Assembly: GCA_013286325.1 (NCBI GenBank)
Contig: JABDFZ010000010.1
Span: 1 to 46,845, forward strand
Source: Bacteroidota bacterium
Lineage (GTDB): Bacteria > Bacteroidota > Bacteroidia > Sphingobacteriales > Sphingobacteriaceae
DNA length: 46,845 nt
Reading direction: 5' to 3'
This document shows positions 17,801 to 26,461 of this stretch, one piece after another. Position 1 is the first letter of the stretch; every line of letters starts with the position of its first letter. The position numbers and the translations under genes were made by a program. Under the pieces are notes generated by a model. The model saw only the letters and a list, made by a program, of their open reading frames with translations, had not been told where the DNA came from and made no database searches.

Positions 17801-19646
17801 AACCAACAGCGCATTCGGGCAGAGTGTTACTACAAAAGTTACCGTTTTCCAAAAACCAGTAGCCGAATTTACAGCAACAGCAATAGGCGGAGGGAATGTG
17901 GTAACCATTGTAAATAACTCATCAGTTTACGCTGATAAATACACATGGGATTTTGGTGATACCCAAACATCGATCGATAAAGATCCCGCGCCACATACTT
18001 ACGATACAGATGGCCCGTATACAATTTCGCTTATAGCCGCAAATGGCGTTTGCAGCAGCGACAAGGCAACTCAAACGTTTACCATAACTACACCCAATGT
18101 AGATATTGAGATGGCTAAAACCGAATTTTGCAGTGATGATCCGGCCAGCTATCCAATTACAGTTAGCCCTGAAGGCACTTCGGTAGATGGTGAGGGCGTA
18201 ACCTTGCTGCTTAATGTTGGTTATCAATTTTCGCCAAGCCGGGTATCGTTAAATGGCAATCCAAACAAACCTATTGCTATAACTGCAAAGAAAGGCAGCA
18301 AGATGAATAGTATTGGTGTTATGGTATTCCAGAAACCTGTTGCAAGCTTTACCCAGCATATTTTTGATAGCAACCCGACTGATGTTATACTTACTAATAA
18401 TTCATCAGCATTTGCAACCAGCGTCCTTTGGGATTTTAATGATGGCAGTACCTCAACCGAGTTTTCTCCCGGACATCATGTTTATGCAGCCGGCGGCGAT
18501 TATACAATAAGCTTAACAGTGTACAATGAGAGTTGTCAAACCACGCAGACAGTTCCGGTTACTATTAATTTACCAAAACCAAGCATTAATATTAATCCAA
18601 AGGAGTTTTGTCATCGTGATGACAGTAATTATCCCGTTATTACAGGCCCTAACGGTGGCCTGGTACAAGGAGAAAGCATTACATTAGATGACAGTGGCGT
18701 TTATCAATTTAAACCTGCTGGTGTTAATTTGAATGGGGCACCGCAAAAGGTTGTAACCTTAACTAATACATTAAATGGCTTCACGGTGCCGGTTGATGTA
18801 ATTGTTTATGAATTCCCTACCGGGCAGTTTACTTACCAGGCAAACGGGTTAACAGTTTCATTTTTTAGTGCCGGAATAACTCCTGCTACTCAGTTTAACT
18901 GGAGTTTCGATACGCAGGGAACTGCAACTGGTCCAAATCCTATGCATACTTTTACCATTCCACAGACTATTAATGTTACCGTTATAGCTACAAATGGTAT
19001 ATGTCAAAATACAATAACCCAACCAGTTACAGTTGGGCAAACCGTAGTTACCCAGCCTGATAAAACCTGCCTGCCTTTGAGCAACGCAATAAAGATGTTT
19101 GGCGATCTTAAAAATGTTAACACCAAGTATTTCACCATCTTCGTAAAGGCCACAAAGGGCCAGTATCAGGAAATGCAGGCTTTCTTTGCCGCCATCACCG
19201 ATGCCGACAGCCTGAGTGTGGCCGATCAGATCACTTTGTTTACACAACAAAACACGGTTGCTTTATTGCTCAAATGGATAACACAGCTTACAGCTATGTT
19301 CAAAGAGCAGATAACTTTGGCATCAATTATAGCCAAGCTGATAGATATATTGGAAGAATTGATTGAACATATTGCGTGCATCCAATCTGAAGACATAAAT
19401 AAAGCTCAATTACCGATGGTTGAACCACTGACTGCGATTTTAAATTTCTGCAACCAGTTTTCAACCATTCTCAGCACAGCCACTGATATTCAGAAAGAAC
19501 AGTATGCTGCTGCATTACAGTTAATGAACGATTTAATAGCCGATTTAAATGCAGAGGTTGGCCGCACTAATGCAAATCACGAAAATACTACCAAACCAAG
19601 GTATGTAGCTTTATTGAAAAAAATAATATTGGCTGTACCTCATTAA
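14829..19646 (+). CDS. 1605-aa eCIS protein with three Ig-like/PKD modules; putative fibre or receptor-binding protein
   Basis: The N-terminal ~110 residues (MQPSQFNYPEFVADQVLTST NLNDLFSYLDEQERLTR ... LTISPGCGITSGGYL) look like a baseplate-anchoring domain. Residues ~110-760 are mostly helical with Cys pairs. A low-complexity Ala/Lys/Ser linker follows (~790-840). Residues ~928-1405 are three tandem modules of about 160 aa, starting near 930, 1091 and 1251. Each has a Cys-containing strand segment (NPATFCSGD, AKTEFCSDD, NPKEFCHRD) followed by a PKD domain with a WDFGD/WDFND/WSFDT core. The last ~195 residues are helical. It occupies the place of Afp13, the fibre gene. PKD domains bind proteins or glycans, so target recognition is plausible; this is inference. 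Confidence 0.85.
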   Translation: MQPSQFNYPEFVADQVLTSTNLNDLFSYLDEQERLTRANLIGIGVVCGLEITVNAAGTQLTISPGCGITSGGYLVTYPGATLTEYKSYNAIKPINYEKFVNIPLQKQLYLLDQLFESAVTDGTTQLSNAYLQDKVVMLYVELLENSVKNCDPGSCDDKGKNVDISFIPLLISKTDAAALQTTASGYDNSGFQTLPILKLPRFNVPASILQSTTQLLEEYRKVLSTTLISNIQTALTKTYNILLPLIKDIYPNNPFATLNTDFAFINNNITALEATNLQYYYDLFSDIELAYSELRETGIEVFSMCCPDINLFRLHLLLGEAATGNPLVKSAYRQYFIPSPVMECHCKQTQQLRWLFKRIQLLLQNFYASFAASGNFGQIYNFGQLFNNTLNTTIKITPSSLGKFPLAKKAIPFYYLPVDGTDKLVDNWDIEKTAKGEADLNLSYNSNLYATEDSVLNPLNYDLEPYNFLRIEGHIGKSYTTALKSVINLRDTNRLPFDVVMLGTDLVSLKTALADLGKTNTVEHLVNKYADLTKGPCQFQDLNAQYDILIAEIICQLCKTTKYFYGLNYFQMDNPPAGVVSKLPLLHKCDPTYLVLPGTIGFLFERYYQDYKNYSINDVMFARLENQGYFNNDNNIYFRLILALENLYETFTSTLGNFDYNTFLLAYKRLIDVTGSVKDALTNPPVEGTADTVVQLDRLVALCILRPIEALYKDYLIRWIRVMMLQKFGYFARKHPGIQHKAGVPMGGTFIMVYHESPPNATTNTSAPAHGNIDVGNLPVFHGTSVKTSGNIVEEKASKAKAKVFKESDGTQASSFASGSVKDTMNTEQKAAAGSAVHAGSGQSFPMPSFNIGSISNINDLKIFAADNKIPFEDLLILWQLNDGGGSSIADVIPDIANGTVIADFYLPYLCCSDCPPIQYTVNEVQENVTISLNPATFCSGDSAAYVITVTPADSDVSGEGVSKDGSGKYVFTPSAVKFVNATDKSKDITLTNSAFGQSVTTKVTVFQKPVAEFTATAIGGGNVVTIVNNSSVYADKYTWDFGDTQTSIDKDPAPHTYDTDGPYTISLIAANGVCSSDKATQTFTITTPNVDIEMAKTEFCSDDPASYPITVSPEGTSVDGEGVTLLLNVGYQFSPSRVSLNGNPNKPIAITAKKGSKMNSIGVMVFQKPVASFTQHIFDSNPTDVILTNNSSAFATSVLWDFNDGSTSTEFSPGHHVYAAGGDYTISLTVYNESCQTTQTVPVTINLPKPSININPKEFCHRDDSNYPVITGPNGGLVQGESITLDDSGVYQFKPAGVNLNGAPQKVVTLTNTLNGFTVPVDVIVYEFPTGQFTYQANGLTVSFFSAGITPATQFNWSFDTQGTATGPNPMHTFTIPQTINVTVIATNGICQNTITQPVTVGQTVVTQPDKTCLPLSNAIKMFGDLKNVNTKYFTIFVKATKGQYQEMQAFFAAITDADSLSVADQITLFTQQNTVALLLKWITQLTAMFKEQITLASIIAKLIDILEELIEHIACIQSEDINKAQLPMVEPLTAILNFCNQFSTILSTATDIQKEQYAAALQLMNDLIADLNAEVGRTNANHENTTKPRYVALLKKIILAVPH

Positions 19647-19670
19647 ATAACCTATTAAACAATTTAATTT

Positions 19671-21125
19671 TTGGAAACAAAAAGCAGCATAAATAATCTT
19701 TCATTTCAATTGCAATACAATGGCAATACGGATGGTATTGCCTTAAAAAAAACCACCGAGAATGTAATTGACCGTAAGTTTTTGCCTGCTTTAGAACAAT
19801 TATTAGATAAATACAGCCCAGAAGAAAGCGTATTGACCATTGAAAGTATAACCTGCGATGTTAAAGTTGAAGAGAACGATCTAAACGATGTACTCACAAG
19901 GAAAATTATGGAACAGTTGGAAAAGCAACTGGTGGAAAAACTTTCGCTGGCACATCAGGATCAAAAGCCGCAATCTATAGAACTGCGTTTCGCTGAGACC
20001 CTGTTATTCTATTTGCAAAACGGTTATATGCCCTGGTTCGCAACCATAACCACCAGGCAGCAGCTTAATGAATTTATTATTCGCCTCTCAGGGTCAACAG
20101 TAAGTGCAGATATCCCGGATGCATTTTTTAAATTATTAAAACAGGATGAGGTGGTTAACAGGATCTGCAATGATTTTGATGACATCACATTCTGGGCCTT
20201 TTTCAGGTTTTTGCTGGCAAATACTAATGAAGCTATAATAAGCATCTGGCAAAAAGATTATACTGTGTTTATTACAGCCAAAAACCTGCGCGTCAATACA
20301 GCAGTAATTGCTTATTTATACAAAAGAGCATTGCTAAAAAGTATTGCTTTATACCAAAGCAGCCAGGCACTGCAAGTGTTGGCTGAAGTAAACCAGCAGT
20401 TTGTACAATTCTTTTTGGCTGAAGCCGAACTTGAGCATAAGTTATTTACCGGACCATCTCCTGCCGTTTTGCAGCTGGACAGTAAATTAAGCAACCAGGT
20501 TTTACAGGAAGAGTTGGTGCAAAAAGCTGCATCCCAAATAAAAGCGACTGAGGCAGACACACTAAATCAAACTAAAGATAAGGCCGAAAAGGATAATGAT
20601 CCTAAAAAGAAAGATGCTAAATCAGTAAGTGACCCAGTTTATATCAATAACAGCGGGTTGGTAATTATTGCGCCTTATCTTGGTATGTTTTTCAAGAAAA
20701 TGGATGTTACAGATGATGAAAATAAAATAACAAAACCGGTAAAAGCAATTACATTGCTAAACTACATTGCCACAGGCAGTAAAACCTTTGCCGAATTTGA
20801 AATAGTATTCCCCAAATTGCTTTGCGGCCTCGAACCTGATTTTGCACTAACTGCACCCTATACAGTTACACCAAAAGATATTGAAATAATAAACGACCTG
20901 CTTACTTCTGTTATCCATAACTGGCCGATATTAAAAAACACCTCGATTGAGGGTTTGCGGGGTACCTTTTTATTAAGAGAAGGAAAACTTACCTTTAAGC
21001 ATAATACGCATCAACTAAAAGTGCAGCGAAATGCTGTAGATGTTTTACTCGAACAACTGCCATGGAATATCAACATGATTAAGTTGCCCTGGATGGAATA
21101 CCTGTTAACTGTAGATTGGATATAA
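19671..21125 (+). CDS. eCIS tape-measure-family protein (CIS_TMP type), TTG start
   Basis: The C-terminal half carries the family pattern: NSGLVIIAPYLGMFFKKMDV, then KAITLLNYIATGSKTFAEFE, PKLLCGLEP, VIHNWPILKNTSIEGLRGTF LLREGKL, and an ending LLEQLPWNINMIKLPWMEYL LTVDW. The N-terminus has the conserved IDRKFLPALEQLLDKY segment. A Lys/Asp-rich linker lies near residues 295-320. Tape-measure proteins set tube length during assembly; whether the short Bacteroidota members do this alone is not shown. The start is TTG at 19671 because the next in-frame ATG is near residue 80, beyond conserved sequence. The gene ends 3 bases before the large cargo gene. Confidence 0.9.
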   Translation: METKSSINNLSFQLQYNGNTDGIALKKTTENVIDRKFLPALEQLLDKYSPEESVLTIESITCDVKVEENDLNDVLTRKIMEQLEKQLVEKLSLAHQDQKPQSIELRFAETLLFYLQNGYMPWFATITTRQQLNEFIIRLSGSTVSADIPDAFFKLLKQDEVVNRICNDFDDITFWAFFRFLLANTNEAIISIWQKDYTVFITAKNLRVNTAVIAYLYKRALLKSIALYQSSQALQVLAEVNQQFVQFFLAEAELEHKLFTGPSPAVLQLDSKLSNQVLQEELVQKAASQIKATEADTLNQTKDKAEKDNDPKKKDAKSVSDPVYINNSGLVIIAPYLGMFFKKMDVTDDENKITKPVKAITLLNYIATGSKTFAEFEIVFPKLLCGLEPDFALTAPYTVTPKDIEIINDLLTSVIHNWPILKNTSIEGLRGTFLLREGKLTFKHNTHQLKVQRNAVDVLLEQLPWNINMIKLPWMEYLLTVDWI

Positions 21126-21128
21126 AAT

Positions 21129-24100
21129 ATGACATCTACCACTGAAAAAACGGCCAAAACAACCAGCATAGCCCCTAAACAGGCTGATGGGACTTGTTTT
21201 TTCCGGAAAGCGGAAGACCCCTCATTTTTTCAGTCGAACGATAGGCCGGCATTTTTTTCTGGTGCCGCTATTCAGCCTAAACTATCAGTAAGTACTCCTG
21301 ATGATCCACACGAAAAAGAAGCGGATCAGGTTGCCGATCATGTCATGCGTATGCCAGATACTGTTGCCACGCCTGTGAATAACAGCGTACAGCAAAGCGA
21401 TGACCTGCAACGTAAGGAAGAGGAAGAACATACAGAAATACATCCAAAACTGGAAACGCCCGCTATTACCTCTTTGCAATGTAAGCAGCAGGGCCGGTCC
21501 ATACAGCCCCGTTTAATGCCATCTATTCAACGGAGCGTTAACGAAGAAGCAACAATGGATAGCAGCGATGCTGCTTCGTCCGGATACCATAGCGAAGGCC
21601 ACTTGTCATTAAAAGCTATGCCGTTGTGCCGCAGCCCTGGCACGCAGGTACATGACCGCGGACCACCAGCTGCAAGCTCAAATTTTGAGTCTGCACTATC
21701 TTCCAGTAAGGGGAATGGCAGCGCTTTGCCTTCCGGTACTATGGAAACTATGAATACACGCTTTAATACTGATTTTAGCGGCGTACGCATACATACCGGG
21801 TCTACGGCCGAAACATTAAGCAGCAGTATAAATGCACAGGCGTTTACGCATGGCAGTGATATTTATTTCAATACCGGCAAGTTCCAGCCAGGTACTGAGA
21901 GTGGCGGCTTATTGCTCGCTCATGAGCTTACCCACACTATACAGCAGGGCAGCGTTTCGCAGCCTGCGCAAGGAAATTCTGTATCAAGGAAACCTATGGT
22001 GCAGCGCATGGCCTCTGACCGGCCTGTGCCTTCCCAGTTAAATAACGCCGTAGCAAAAGCTAAAGGTGAGGTTGGTAAAGTAAATGCCAACGAAGCAGGC
22101 CCCGACGGTTTCCGCACCGGATGGCCAAGGCTTATTGAATATTTTAAAACCACATTAGGCGAGGATAAAGTTGTTGCCGAAGGCCAGCCTGGCACAGCCG
22201 GAGCTGTCTCTGAAGGCGATATTAAAAAGAAGAGAACAGTAGACAATGCGTTGCCGCCTGCAAATCCACGCCCTGCCGACGGGCCATATTCACGTGATGC
22301 AATGCCGAGCTGGTGTGGCATTTTCGCATTTTGGAGCCTCCACAAAGGCGGTGTACCGCTTAAAAAGTGGATCATCGGCGGCCCTCCTGCTGTCGACCTG
22401 AATGCTGCATATCCACCTGGCTATATTCCTAAAGCAGGAGATATTGCTTATCGCAACGCCTTCTCACATTATGCCCTTGTTGAAAAAGCATCGGGCGATA
22501 CAGTTACAACTATTAATGGCAATACCTCAGGCGAAAACAACCTTGGCGCGCAGATCCAGGTTAAGGATCATCCGCTAAACACCTGGACTGCATTTTTCGA
22601 TCCGTTAATGATGATGAATGGTCAGCTGGGTTCGGGTGAAGAGGCAGTCTCGGATGAAAAACCTAAAACATTAAAAGAATTAAGGCAGGAACTATTCCAT
22701 GTAAACCGTAAGGAAGACCCTGATAACGCAGAGCATGAACACGCTGAGGGGGCCGAAGAAGTACATGTAAATGCAAAACCTGAATTAAGTAGCTGGAGTG
22801 TTGATTCCAATGGTTCACTTAATCAGGGCGGGGGTAGCTCCCCTCCTGCCGTACAAACAAAAGAAGAACCTGTTCATAAAGATGAAGAGCCGCAAAAAGA
22901 TGAAAAACAGCATGAACCGGTAACTCATGAGATCCAGAAGAAGGCAGATAGTGGTGATGAACATGGCGACGCGGATGTACACGCACCTGAGGTTCAGCTC
23001 AAGATCAGCAAAAAGGACATACAGCGGTCGTGGCTGGATAGTGCATTATCGGTAGTTAATTCGGCTATTGATTATGTGGGTCAGGGCCTTGAAGCAGGTA
23101 AACGCCTGCTGCTTGGCCAGGCACGCGATTTTGCAATGGCAATCCCTGGTTATCGTGCATTGGGTGTTGTATTGGGCGAAGACCCGATAACCAACGAGGT
23201 AATTGAAAGGAACGGCCATAACTTTATTGAAGCTGCATTCGGTATTATGCCGGGCGGCCAGATGCTGCATGATAAACTGGAAGAGCTTGGTGCACTTACT
23301 GAGGCTGAGGCCTGGGTTGATGCACAGATAAATGCACTGGTATCCGTGGTTCATGGCATCGAGAGTGATATTGATCATTTCTGGACTTCCCTTGCACTTA
23401 CCGATCTGGGGCATCCGCAGGCTGTATTTGAACGGATTGGAAATATCATTCATAACACCATAAAAAGTGTTGTCGATTTTGCTGTAAATGCAGCAACACA
23501 ACTGCTTACCATAGTAAAGAAATACCTGCTCGATCAACTGGTTTCATTTATCCGCAACCATACAACGGCATATCCGCTGCTTACGGTTATTTTAGGGGAA
23601 GATCCTGTAACAGAACAGCATGTAGACCGAAATGGCACCAATATACTCAATGCTCTTCTGGAATTGGGTGGAGAGGCTGGCCGCGAACAACGCCGCCAGA
23701 TGCAGGATACCGGTAGCTTTAAAAAGGTTGCCGACTATATAGACCGCGGTATACATGTATTTAGTCATGCTTACGATCAGATCAAGCAGGGCATTGCAAG
23801 CATTTGGGATCATGTATCTATCGATAGCCTGATGCATCCGATAGATACCTTTAACACCATTTACGAAACCTTTGCCGCACCAGTAAGGCAAGTATGGGAT
23901 TTTGTGAGCGAGGTTGGCGCTGCCATACTGCGCTTTATAAAAGAAGTATTAATGGTGCGCTTGGCCACATGGGCCCGTACTGTTAGGGGCTATTACCTGG
24001 TAACCGTTATTATCGGCAAAGATCCGTTTACCGATGTTATAATACCTCGCAATACCGAAAATGTAATCCACGGCTTTATGAGCCTGATGGAAGGTGGCGA

Positions 24101-26375
24101 AGAACAGTTTAACCAGATGAAAGAGTCTGGGGCAATTGACCGCACAACTCAGCGCGTTAATGCAGCTGTCGAGCGGCTGAATATGACACCGGCATCAATT
24201 GTTCAGCTTTTCATAGATCTGTGGCATAGTTTCAGCTTAAATGATCTGATACACCCTATCGATGCATTCCAGCGCATTATACACAGGTTTGGCGAGCCTA
24301 TTGGCCGCCTCATCGCCTTTGTGATCGAGATCATTAAGATAGTGATTGATGTGATCATGCAGATCATGAACTTCCCTACCGATCTAATCAGGAACATCAT
24401 TGCCAAGGCCATGCTGGCTATTGACATGATCAAGCGTGATCCGATAGGCTTCCTTAAAAATCTGCTGAAAGCCATTAAGCAGGGCTTTATGCAGTTCTTC
24501 AACAATATAGTTAGCCACCTCATATTCGGGCTGACGGGCTGGCTGATGAGCGAACTTAAAGATGCGGGTGTACCTGAACTTACCGATACTTCCTTACGCG
24601 GGGTGATTACCTGGGTGCTTGCTGTGCTCGATCTGTCGATGGAAACTATCTGGCGCAAACTGGCAGAGCATCCACGCATTGGCCCGCAAAGGGTAGCTCG
24701 TATCCGAAGTATGATCAATACACTTGAAGGCATCTGGACATTTATACGAGATGTTCAGGAACGTGGTGTAGCGGCTATTTGGGATAAAATAAAAGAACAA
24801 CTCAATAACCTGTGGGATACCGTGCTTACCAGTGTTAAAAATTGGGTAATGGAGCAAATAGTGAACCGGGTTACCGCCAGGCTGCTTTCAATGCTCGATC
24901 CTACTGGTATTATGGCAGTTATAAACAGCGCTATTGCGTTGTATAACGCCATACAATCATTCATTAAATACCTGCGCGAAATGTTACAGGTAGTGAACTC
25001 GTTTGTGGAGGGTGTTGTGGAAATTGCAAGCGGCAATACCCAGCGCGCTGCTGACTTCCTTGAAGGAGCGTTGCACCGTGCCATGCCAATAGTTATAGGC
25101 TTCCTTGCCAACCAGGTTGGGCTCAGTGGAATAGGGCATCGTATCGGCGAGCTTATAGTGAGTGCCCGCGCCCTTGTTGATGAGGCAATAACATGGTTGG
25201 TAAACAAAGCGGTCGAATTAGGCGGCCAGTTGCTGGAAATGGGCCGAAATGCAGTAAACGCTGTGATGAATTGGTGGCAGGATAAAGTTGAATTTACTGT
25301 AGAAGATGAGCATCATGAAATTTCGGTTGAAGGTACTGAAGAGGCCCCTCAGATTAAAGTTGCAAGTGATGATCCAAAAAGCGTAGAAGATTTGGTGCAA
25401 CAGAGAAGGGATGAAATACCAACCAATCCTTTATCAGGGCCTAAAAATGCCGCCCTGACAAATGCATTGACCAAAAAGGCGGCTTTGGTTGCCTACATTC
25501 TAGCTAACAGAACGACATCGGCAAATGGAAATGTATCTACGCAAAGCCTAAAAACCTACATAGAAAGTCAGTTAACTTTAATTAAAGCTGACTTGGTACA
25601 AGGGACTGCAATTAAAAAGAAGAGAGACAAAGAGTTACCATTAACCAATGTAACTTATACAACATCAGGTAGTAGAGGTGGCACTGTTGAAGCCCGTCCT
25701 TTAACCAAATTACCAGGCAACACAAACGGATCGCCTCCTTCGCAGGATGATGCTATTCCTCCGGGCTGGCATCATATCAGAGCTATGGCCGGTAATCCGA
25801 TACGCGGATGGGTTAAGGCGCACATGTTAAACGACAATTTATTTGGCCCTGGTGAAGGCTGGAACCTTTTACCTGCCAGTTCAAGGTTCAACGCTCAAAT
25901 GAGAGATGGTTGTGAAAAGTGGGCTAAAGACGAAGTAGCAAAAGGCGAGATATTGCATTATAAAACAGTAGTAAAAAATTGGCATAGCGTGCCTGGTAAC
26001 CCAATGGTAATGGACTATTTCCCGAAAGATGTAGAGGTAACCTATGGCTATATGCCTGATCCGGCAAAAGGCAGGACCGCTGAAACTACTCAACCTCTTG
26101 GCCAGTATAGAAATGATCCGCCGCCGTCAGGTGTGGCTACCGGGCCGCCAAACATTAATTTTATGACAAGAGATGTTTTAAGAGAGAAATTCAGTGAACT
26201 TGTCAATGCAGATTTGGTCTACCAAACAAGACAAACAATGCCAGGGCAGATATTTACAAGCAAAACAAATATGTTAGGTGCATTGCGCGACGCATATGGC
26301 TCCGCTTATTTTAACAGCGATGTTAAAGGTGCCGTTAATACTAAACTTGCTGCAGGTGTATTTGTGATTGTATAA
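21129..26375 (+). CDS. Multidomain DUF4157 cargo: Cys-His hydrolase, helical repeats and nuclease-like C-terminus (1748 aa)
   Basis: Domains in order: N-terminal region with FF pairs at 24-25, 33-34 and 42-43 and IQPKL at 48-52; DUF4157 (eCIS core) at ~190-275 ending LLLAHELTHTIQQGS; a CHAP/NlpC-P60-like domain at ~308-494 with Cys396 (SWCGIFAFW), His447 (FSHYALVE) and Asn463/465 (TINGNTSG); an acidic/Lys-rich linker (~505-630); three 140-aa helical modules starting near 675, 815 and 955, then more amphipathic helices to ~1430; and a C-terminal domain (~1540-1748) with GWHHIRAMAGN, WVKAHMLNDNLFGPGEGWNL and SRFNAQM, resembling His-Me-finger DNA/RNA nucleases. DUF4157 proteins are typical eCIS cargo. 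A toxin that can cleave both a peptide-type bond and nucleic acid is inferred; no adjacent immunity gene is obvious. Confidence 0.88.
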   Translation: MTSTTEKTAKTTSIAPKQADGTCFFRKAEDPSFFQSNDRPAFFSGAAIQPKLSVSTPDDPHEKEADQVADHVMRMPDTVATPVNNSVQQSDDLQRKEEEEHTEIHPKLETPAITSLQCKQQGRSIQPRLMPSIQRSVNEEATMDSSDAASSGYHSEGHLSLKAMPLCRSPGTQVHDRGPPAASSNFESALSSSKGNGSALPSGTMETMNTRFNTDFSGVRIHTGSTAETLSSSINAQAFTHGSDIYFNTGKFQPGTESGGLLLAHELTHTIQQGSVSQPAQGNSVSRKPMVQRMASDRPVPSQLNNAVAKAKGEVGKVNANEAGPDGFRTGWPRLIEYFKTTLGEDKVVAEGQPGTAGAVSEGDIKKKRTVDNALPPANPRPADGPYSRDAMPSWCGIFAFWSLHKGGVPLKKWIIGGPPAVDLNAAYPPGYIPKAGDIAYRNAFSHYALVEKASGDTVTTINGNTSGENNLGAQIQVKDHPLNTWTAFFDPLMMMNGQLGSGEEAVSDEKPKTLKELRQELFHVNRKEDPDNAEHEHAEGAEEVHVNAKPELSSWSVDSNGSLNQGGGSSPPAVQTKEEPVHKDEEPQKDEKQHEPVTHEIQKKADSGDEHGDADVHAPEVQLKISKKDIQRSWLDSALSVVNSAIDYVGQGLEAGKRLLLGQARDFAMAIPGYRALGVVLGEDPITNEVIERNGHNFIEAAFGIMPGGQMLHDKLEELGALTEAEAWVDAQINALVSVVHGIESDIDHFWTSLALTDLGHPQAVFERIGNIIHNTIKSVVDFAVNAATQLLTIVKKYLLDQLVSFIRNHTTAYPLLTVILGEDPVTEQHVDRNGTNILNALLELGGEAGREQRRQMQDTGSFKKVADYIDRGIHVFSHAYDQIKQGIASIWDHVSIDSLMHPIDTFNTIYETFAAPVRQVWDFVSEVGAAILRFIKEVLMVRLATWARTVRGYYLVTVIIGKDPFTDVIIPRNTENVIHGFMSLMEGGEEQFNQMKESGAIDRTTQRVNAAVERLNMTPASIVQLFIDLWHSFSLNDLIHPIDAFQRIIHRFGEPIGRLIAFVIEIIKIVIDVIMQIMNFPTDLIRNIIAKAMLAIDMIKRDPIGFLKNLLKAIKQGFMQFFNNIVSHLIFGLTGWLMSELKDAGVPELTDTSLRGVITWVLAVLDLSMETIWRKLAEHPRIGPQRVARIRSMINTLEGIWTFIRDVQERGVAAIWDKIKEQLNNLWDTVLTSVKNWVMEQIVNRVTARLLSMLDPTGIMAVINSAIALYNAIQSFIKYLREMLQVVNSFVEGVVEIASGNTQRAADFLEGALHRAMPIVIGFLANQVGLSGIGHRIGELIVSARALVDEAITWLVNKAVELGGQLLEMGRNAVNAVMNWWQDKVEFTVEDEHHEISVEGTEEAPQIKVASDDPKSVEDLVQQRRDEIPTNPLSGPKNAALTNALTKKAALVAYILANRTTSANGNVSTQSLKTYIESQLTLIKADLVQGTAIKKKRDKELPLTNVTYTTSGSRGGTVEARPLTKLPGNTNGSPPSQDDAIPPGWHHIRAMAGNPIRGWVKAHMLNDNLFGPGEGWNLLPASSRFNAQMRDGCEKWAKDEVAKGEILHYKTVVKNWHSVPGNPMVMDYFPKDVEVTYGYMPDPAKGRTAETTQPLGQYRNDPPPSGVATGPPNINFMTRDVLREKFSELVNADLVYQTRQTMPGQIFTSKTNMLGALRDAYGSAYFNSDVKGAVNTKLAAGVFVIV

Positions 26376-26395
26376 AAAAGAAATGATTTAAACAC

Positions 26396-26423
26396 ATTTC
26401 TGTTAAATCAGATTAACAGAAAT
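26396..26423. other. 11-bp perfect hairpin between the two cargo genes
   Basis: ATTTCTGTTAA (26396-26406) and TTAACAGAAAT (26413-26423) are perfect inverted copies separated by 6 bases. The element starts 21 bases after the stop of the large cargo gene and 38 bases before the next start. There is no T-run after it, so it is a weak terminator candidate; an mRNA-stability or attenuation hairpin, or an operator, are alternatives. Confidence 0.4.
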
Positions 26424-26461
26424 ATGGCATGAACTATAAATAATGAACTAAACAATAAGAT

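Noticed and set aside
24203..24733. Long minus-strand open frame inside the large cargo gene
   Set aside because: It is an antisense shadow of the helical-repeat coding region; other long antisense frames (for example 6168-6731 and 23046-23537) were rejected for the same reason.
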